Shown here: piece by piece, positions 6,217-9,079 of the stretch
Position numbering within the stretch: the first letter of the stretch is position 1
How the letters are laid out: each line of letters begins with the position of its first letter
NCBI RefSeq assembly: GCF_030530965.1
Contig: NZ_JAUMTY010000061.1
Span: 1-9,079 of the forward strand
From: Corynebacterium sp.
GTDB lineage: Bacteria > Actinomycetota > Actinomycetes > Mycobacteriales > Mycobacteriaceae
Length of the DNA stretch: 9,079 nucleotides
Direction: 5' to 3'
Translations under genes and position numbers: made by a program
Notes under the pieces: generated by a model
Database searches by the model: none
The model's input: the letters and a program-made list of their open reading frames with translations, nothing else
Told to the model about the DNA's origin: nothing

Positions 6217-6254
6217 ATGATGTGCCCCCACTAGGCCGTGTAACTCTAGCCCCA
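6206..6254 (+). other. Weak inverted repeat at the end of the CPBP gene
   Basis: TGGGGCT (6206-6212) pairs with AGCCCCA (6248-6254) around a 35-nt loop that also contains a GTGCCCCC run able to compete for pairing. No T-run follows. It could weakly separate the amidase-CPBP unit from the next gene, but it is not a convincing intrinsic terminator. Confidence 0.25.
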
Positions 6255-6264
6255 CGCGTTTCGA

Positions 6265-6270
6265 TATACT
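6265..6270 (+). promoter_or_regulatory. Putative -10 element upstream of the tandem glycosyltransferase gene
   Basis: TATACT is a good SigA-type -10. The best -35 candidate (TAACTC at 6241-6246, 18-nt spacing) is poor. Transcription would begin near 6277 and give a leader of about 175 nt before the GTG at 6453. The leader holds a 10-bp direct repeat CCGGATGAGC (6319-6328 and 6334-6343) and an imperfect dyad TATCACT...AGCGATA (about 6415-6431) just before the ribosome binding site. Confidence 0.45.
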
Positions 6271-6441
6271 CAACGCTTGGTTTCACCTGTAGCTGTGTCA
6301 CCTGCATATTCCGCGGAGCCGGATGAGCATGAACCGGATGAGCGCAGCCCCAGAGCCTGAGCGTCAGTCGCTAGGCCGGAACATCCCCTGCCGTCGCGGG
6401 GTGCTGCCAGCGTTATCACTGGTAAGCGATACTTTTGTCGG

Positions 6442-6448
6442 AAGGAAA
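6442..6448 (+). promoter_or_regulatory. Ribosome binding site for the tandem glycosyltransferase
   Basis: AAGGAAA ends 4 nt before GTG 6453; its AAGGA core ends 6 nt before it. The frame is closed by TAA at 6423-6425, so this GTG is the best-supported start. Only a TTG at 6435 lies upstream, without a binding site. Confidence 0.7.
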
Positions 6449-6452
6449 TTTT

Positions 6453-9079
6453 GTGCCTGCTTTGTCGCTTCGGAGTGGTAGCCGGTTTGGTACCGGCCGT
6501 GCCCGTGAAGCACTCAGCAGAGCACACAGCCGGGGTTCAGATAACAGTTCGGAGAGCAGCTCAGCCGCGATTATCGGGTGGCCGGCCCATGTGTTGGGCC
6601 TCCTTGTCGGGCTTCTGACGCAATTAATCTGGCACGGCCCGCGCGAAAATGGCGACTGGGCCGCGTTGTGGATCGCCGGCAAGCTCCTCCGCCAGGGTGA
6701 TGATCCGCACATCTACGACTACGCCCCCGACGATTTCGCTGCCTGGGCAGGCCCTTTCTGGCAGCCGTTCGCCCAGCAAGATGTCACATCAGCCTCACCG
6801 CATCCGTTTGTTCAGGCACCGTTCGTTGCTCAAATGGCTGAGGCCCTGACATTCGTAATGTCATTCCACACATCGGTGTTCTTCTTGACGGTGGCGTCGG
6901 GGTGGGCGCTGGTCGTGCTGGTGGCCAGCGCATTTTATGTGTGGTTTCACCGCCCGATCCCCATGGGCGTGTTGGTCGGCGTCACGGTGGTGGTGTGGCT
7001 TTCCACCCCATTCCAGTGGTCGATCACATTGGGACAAACGACGCCCTTGGTCACCGCTGGCATTGCGTATAGCATCGCGGCAGCACGTCGTCGTCCCTGG
7101 TCAGCGGGCATCGTACTAGGGGTCGTTAGCGTCATTAAGCTCACGCCGCTGGCGCTCATTCCGCTGATGCTGCTGTTCCGTCGGTCACGTCGAACGTCGC
7201 TCATCGCTATCGCAACAACGGCCCTCTGCTTCGGCTTCTCCGTACTAACCGTGGGGTGGCCACTGCACGAAATCTGGCGTGCGCGGATACACATGTTCTC
7301 CACGTTCAAAGTGATCGCGCCGACGAGCCAGACCTTCGTGTCAATCATGAAGCGCCATCTTATCGACGAGGGGCCCGCGGGCGCGCCGATTATCCAGGAC
7401 ACGCCCGGCTGGATGGTGGTCACCCCGATGATGCTTGCCGCCGTAATTGCCCTGGCCTTGGCCATCGCGGCGTACCGCTGTCGGGGGCGGGCCTTCGAGA
7501 TCATCATGGTGGGCGCCATGTGCGTGGCCACGTGTTTCTCCGGATTCGTGTGGACGCACTATTTCATCATTGTTGTGTTGCCGGCCTTCGGCGTGTTCGC
7601 GCTGACCGCTCGCCGCAAATGGGCGGTGGCCTGCATTGCGATGGTCAGCGTCCTCTATTTCCCTCCGCTTTCCGACGTTATTTCGTCGCAGCACGATAAC
7701 CGCTACTTTGCCCAAACAGGCTTTTATGTCCCCGGCGGGGCCTTGATGGCGACGATTATCATGCTGTTCCTGCTGGCAGCCGCTGTTGTGGTGCCCGCGC
7801 GTCGGGCGGCTAGCGCTGGGCTCCCCAACTCTGCACCGGAGTTTCGGGCGCCGTGGGGTGCGGGGGCATCTGCAACGAGGCGCACCAGCACACCCATAGC
7901 TAGGCGCTCCACCCCGCGAACCGGCGCACGTTCCGCAGTAACCCGCTGGTTCGCCCACGCTAACGCACCCCATTCCACCTTCATTTCTGGCTCATCGCCA
8001 CGTCAGCGTGGCCACATCGTCGGCAGAATGGGTCATATCGTTGCTATGCTTTCCGGACTAATCACTGTCTTGGCGTGGAACTCCCACCGACAGACAGATG
8101 ATTGGTCCTCACTGTGGATCGCCGGCAAACTCGTCGCGCAAGGCGATAAGAACCATATTTACGATTACAACCATCAGGATTTTGCGCGCTGGGCCGGCGA
8201 GTACTGGGCACCATTTGCCAATGAGCACGTGACATCCCCCTTGCCTCACCCATTTATTCAGGCGCCGATCGTGGCCGAAGTGATGAGCCTCATCACCCGC
8301 ATCATGAGCTACGACTTTTCGACGCTCGCGCTGGGATTCTTGTCTGGCTGGGCCATGGTGATCACTGTCGCCTGCGCCTATCGCGTCTGGGTGGGGCGGC
8401 CTATCCCGCTCGTTCTGCTGCTGCCCGTCGTTGTGGTGGCCTGGGTGTCAGCGCCATTTTCCATGGCTATTCGTCTGGGCCAAACAAGCCCGCTGATCTA
8501 CGCGGGCATTGCCTACGCGATCGCCGCTGCGCGCACTCGGCCCCGCTCGGCGGGCATTGTCCTCGGCTTGGTCAGCGTCGTAAAGCTGAGTCCTTTCGCT
8601 CTGATCGCCGCAATGTTCCTTTTCCGTCGGTCACGCCGGACAGCCGCCGTCGCCGTCGTCACCACTGTGATTGCGTTCCTCGTGTCGCTGGTCACGCTGG
8701 GTACGGATGTTTTCCGCACCTGGATCCGTGTCATTCACGATCTATCCTCCGCCCGCGTTGTCGCCCTGGAGAGCCAGAGTTTCGCGTCGATCATGTTGAG
8801 AAGCCATCTTGGCGACAACGACAACGTCTGGGTGCCCATCATCCGCAATCCACCGACCTGGGTTGTGGTGATTCCGCTCATCCTGGCAGCGTTGCTGGCT
8901 ATCCTGGTCCTCGCAGCCGCGTATGTGCGTCGGGAATATGCGTTCCCGCTGTTCATGGTGGGTATTACGAGCATCGCGACGGCTTGCTCTGGGCTGGTGT
9001 GGACCCACTATTTCCAGGTTGCGCTACTCCCCGCCTTCGGGTCCATAGTCCTGGCGGAACGTCGTCGCCTGGCCGGTTT
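6453..9079 (+). CDS. Tandem-fused double GT87/DUF2029-type glycosyltransferase (3' end beyond the window)
   Basis: From GTG 6453 the frame has no stop to the window end: 875 complete codons encoding two homologous polytopic halves. Half 1 (about 40-448) starts with a hydrophobic segment (43-61). The first external loop follows, with Asp68 in GDW, LWIAGKL (72-78), IYDY (87-90) and HPF (117-119). Then come LGQT (193-196), KLTP (229-232), SQTF (292-295), VWTHYF (366-371), and a last hydrophobic segment near 425-448. Half 2 repeats each landmark 482 residues later: Asp550, LW 554-555, IYDY 569-572, HPF 599-601, LGQT 675-678, KLSP 711-714, SQSF 774-777. VWTHYF at 849 is shifted by one. GT87 enzymes (PimE, MptC, AftC) are GT-C enzymes that move mannose or arabinose from polyprenyl-phosphate donors outside the membrane, with a first-loop acidic residue; the loop Asp of both halves fits. 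The GT87 assignment is from recalled motifs, and donor and acceptor are unknown. The halves are joined by an Arg-rich linker (449-524). The second half probably lacks some 70-100 residues here. Confidence 0.85.
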   Translation, partial: MPALSLRSGSRFGTGRAREALSRAHSRGSDNSSESSSAAIIGWPAHVLGLLVGLLTQLIWHGPRENGDWAALWIAGKLLRQGDDPHIYDYAPDDFAAWAGPFWQPFAQQDVTSASPHPFVQAPFVAQMAEALTFVMSFHTSVFFLTVASGWALVVLVASAFYVWFHRPIPMGVLVGVTVVVWLSTPFQWSITLGQTTPLVTAGIAYSIAAARRRPWSAGIVLGVVSVIKLTPLALIPLMLLFRRSRRTSLIAIATTALCFGFSVLTVGWPLHEIWRARIHMFSTFKVIAPTSQTFVSIMKRHLIDEGPAGAPIIQDTPGWMVVTPMMLAAVIALALAIAAYRCRGRAFEIIMVGAMCVATCFSGFVWTHYFIIVVLPAFGVFALTARRKWAVACIAMVSVLYFPPLSDVISSQHDNRYFAQTGFYVPGGALMATIIMLFLLAAAVVVPARRAASAGLPNSAPEFRAPWGAGASATRRTSTPIARRSTPRTGARSAVTRWFAHANAPHSTFISGSSPRQRGHIVGRMGHIVAMLSGLITVLAWNSHRQTDDWSSLWIAGKLVAQGDKNHIYDYNHQDFARWAGEYWAPFANEHVTSPLPHPFIQAPIVAEVMSLITRIMSYDFSTLALGFLSGWAMVITVACAYRVWVGRPIPLVLLLPVVVVAWVSAPFSMAIRLGQTSPLIYAGIAYAIAAARTRPRSAGIVLGLVSVVKLSPFALIAAMFLFRRSRRTAAVAVVTTVIAFLVSLVTLGTDVFRTWIRVIHDLSSARVVALESQSFASIMLRSHLGDNDNVWVPIIRNPPTWVVVIPLILAALLAILVLAAAYVRREYAFPLFMVGITSIATACSGLVWTHYFQVALLPAFGSIVLAERRRLAG
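7797..8024 (+). other. Arg/Ser/Thr/Ala-rich linker between the two glycosyltransferase halves
   Basis: This stretch codes for residues 449-524 of the tandem protein. It has no long hydrophobic run and many Arg (for example PARRAASAG, ATRRTSTPIARRSTPRTGAR). It contains no stop codon in frame. No ribosome binding site precedes the in-frame ATG codons at 8028 and 8046, so a separate start for the second half is not supported. The positive charge predicts a cytoplasmic location. Its second part lies where the Arg/Ser-rich N-terminus of half 1 would fall in the 482-residue register, suggesting it is a retained N-terminus. Confidence 0.65.

Noticed and set aside
6376..6402. Possible hairpin CCCC...GGGG in the glycosyltransferase leader
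   Set aside because: Only four to five GC pairs and no T-run; too short to call an attenuator.
6947..7531. Minus-strand open frame of 194 codons
   Set aside because: It is antisense to half 1 of the tandem glycosyltransferase. Similar minus frames opposite half 2 (8513-9008) reflect the duplicated sequence rather than genes.
7341..7973. Minus-strand open frame of 210 codons
   Set aside because: It is antisense to the tandem glycosyltransferase. The plus-strand frame is supported by two matching copies in constant register; this frame is His/Arg/Gly-rich noise.
8028..9079. Second glycosyltransferase half as an independent gene starting at ATG 8028 or 8046
   Set aside because: There is no stop codon between the halves, no ribosome binding site before either ATG, and the preceding linker continues in frame. 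A fused protein is the simpler reading, although internal initiation cannot be excluded.
1..9079. CRISPR arrays, tRNA or rRNA genes, insertion sequences, phage attachment sites
   Set aside because: No repeat-spacer pattern, no tRNA-like cloverleaf, no transposase motif and no terminal inverted repeats with target duplications were seen on reading.

Overview
The window looks like a chromosomal segment from a Corynebacterium-like actinomycete. It is GC-rich (about 60% in the conserved genes). It begins with the 3' end of a PASTA-type Ser/Thr kinase gene (pknB) converging on a trpG/pabA-type glutamine amidotransferase gene, the neighbourhood that flanks oriC in Mycobacteriales (Rv0013/Rv0014c in M. 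tuberculosis). It also carries a pheA-histidine phosphatase pair, which matches Rv3838c/Rv3837c. The species assignment is inference.

Layout: (1) 1-258 (+) is the last PASTA domain of PknB. (2) 259-385 holds a 9-bp stem directly after the kinase stop and a strong bidirectional terminator. (3) 386-3893 is a minus-strand block, in transcription order pheA (prephenate dehydratase with an extended C-terminus), a histidine phosphatase, a TrpG/PabA amidotransferase with an apparent leaderless promoter, and a lower-GC unknown gene of 169 codons. (4) 3894-4007 is a divergent promoter region. (5) 4008-6216 (+) holds an amidase-signature hydrolase and a CPBP-family membrane protein, which overlap by 26 nt and look translationally coupled. 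(6) 6217-6452 is a leader region with a good -10 element. (7) 6453 to beyond the window end is a single very large open frame.

The main result is that last frame. It starts at a GTG with a good ribosome binding site and stays open for 875 codons to the window edge. It encodes two complete or near-complete copies of a GT87/DUF2029-type polytopic glycosyltransferase fused head to tail in one polypeptide. The copies align almost without gaps at a constant offset of 482 residues. They are joined by an Arg/Ser/Thr-rich, probably cytoplasmic linker of about 75 residues that has no stop codon.

Functionally, pheA and the amidotransferase both act on chorismate-derived metabolism (phenylalanine; tryptophan or folate). 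PknB senses muropeptides and regulates growth and cell wall. The GT87 tandem protein is expected to act at the membrane on polyprenyl-phosphate sugar donors, building cell-envelope lipoglycans or arabinan/mannan. The amidase and CPBP protein have no assignable substrate from sequence alone.
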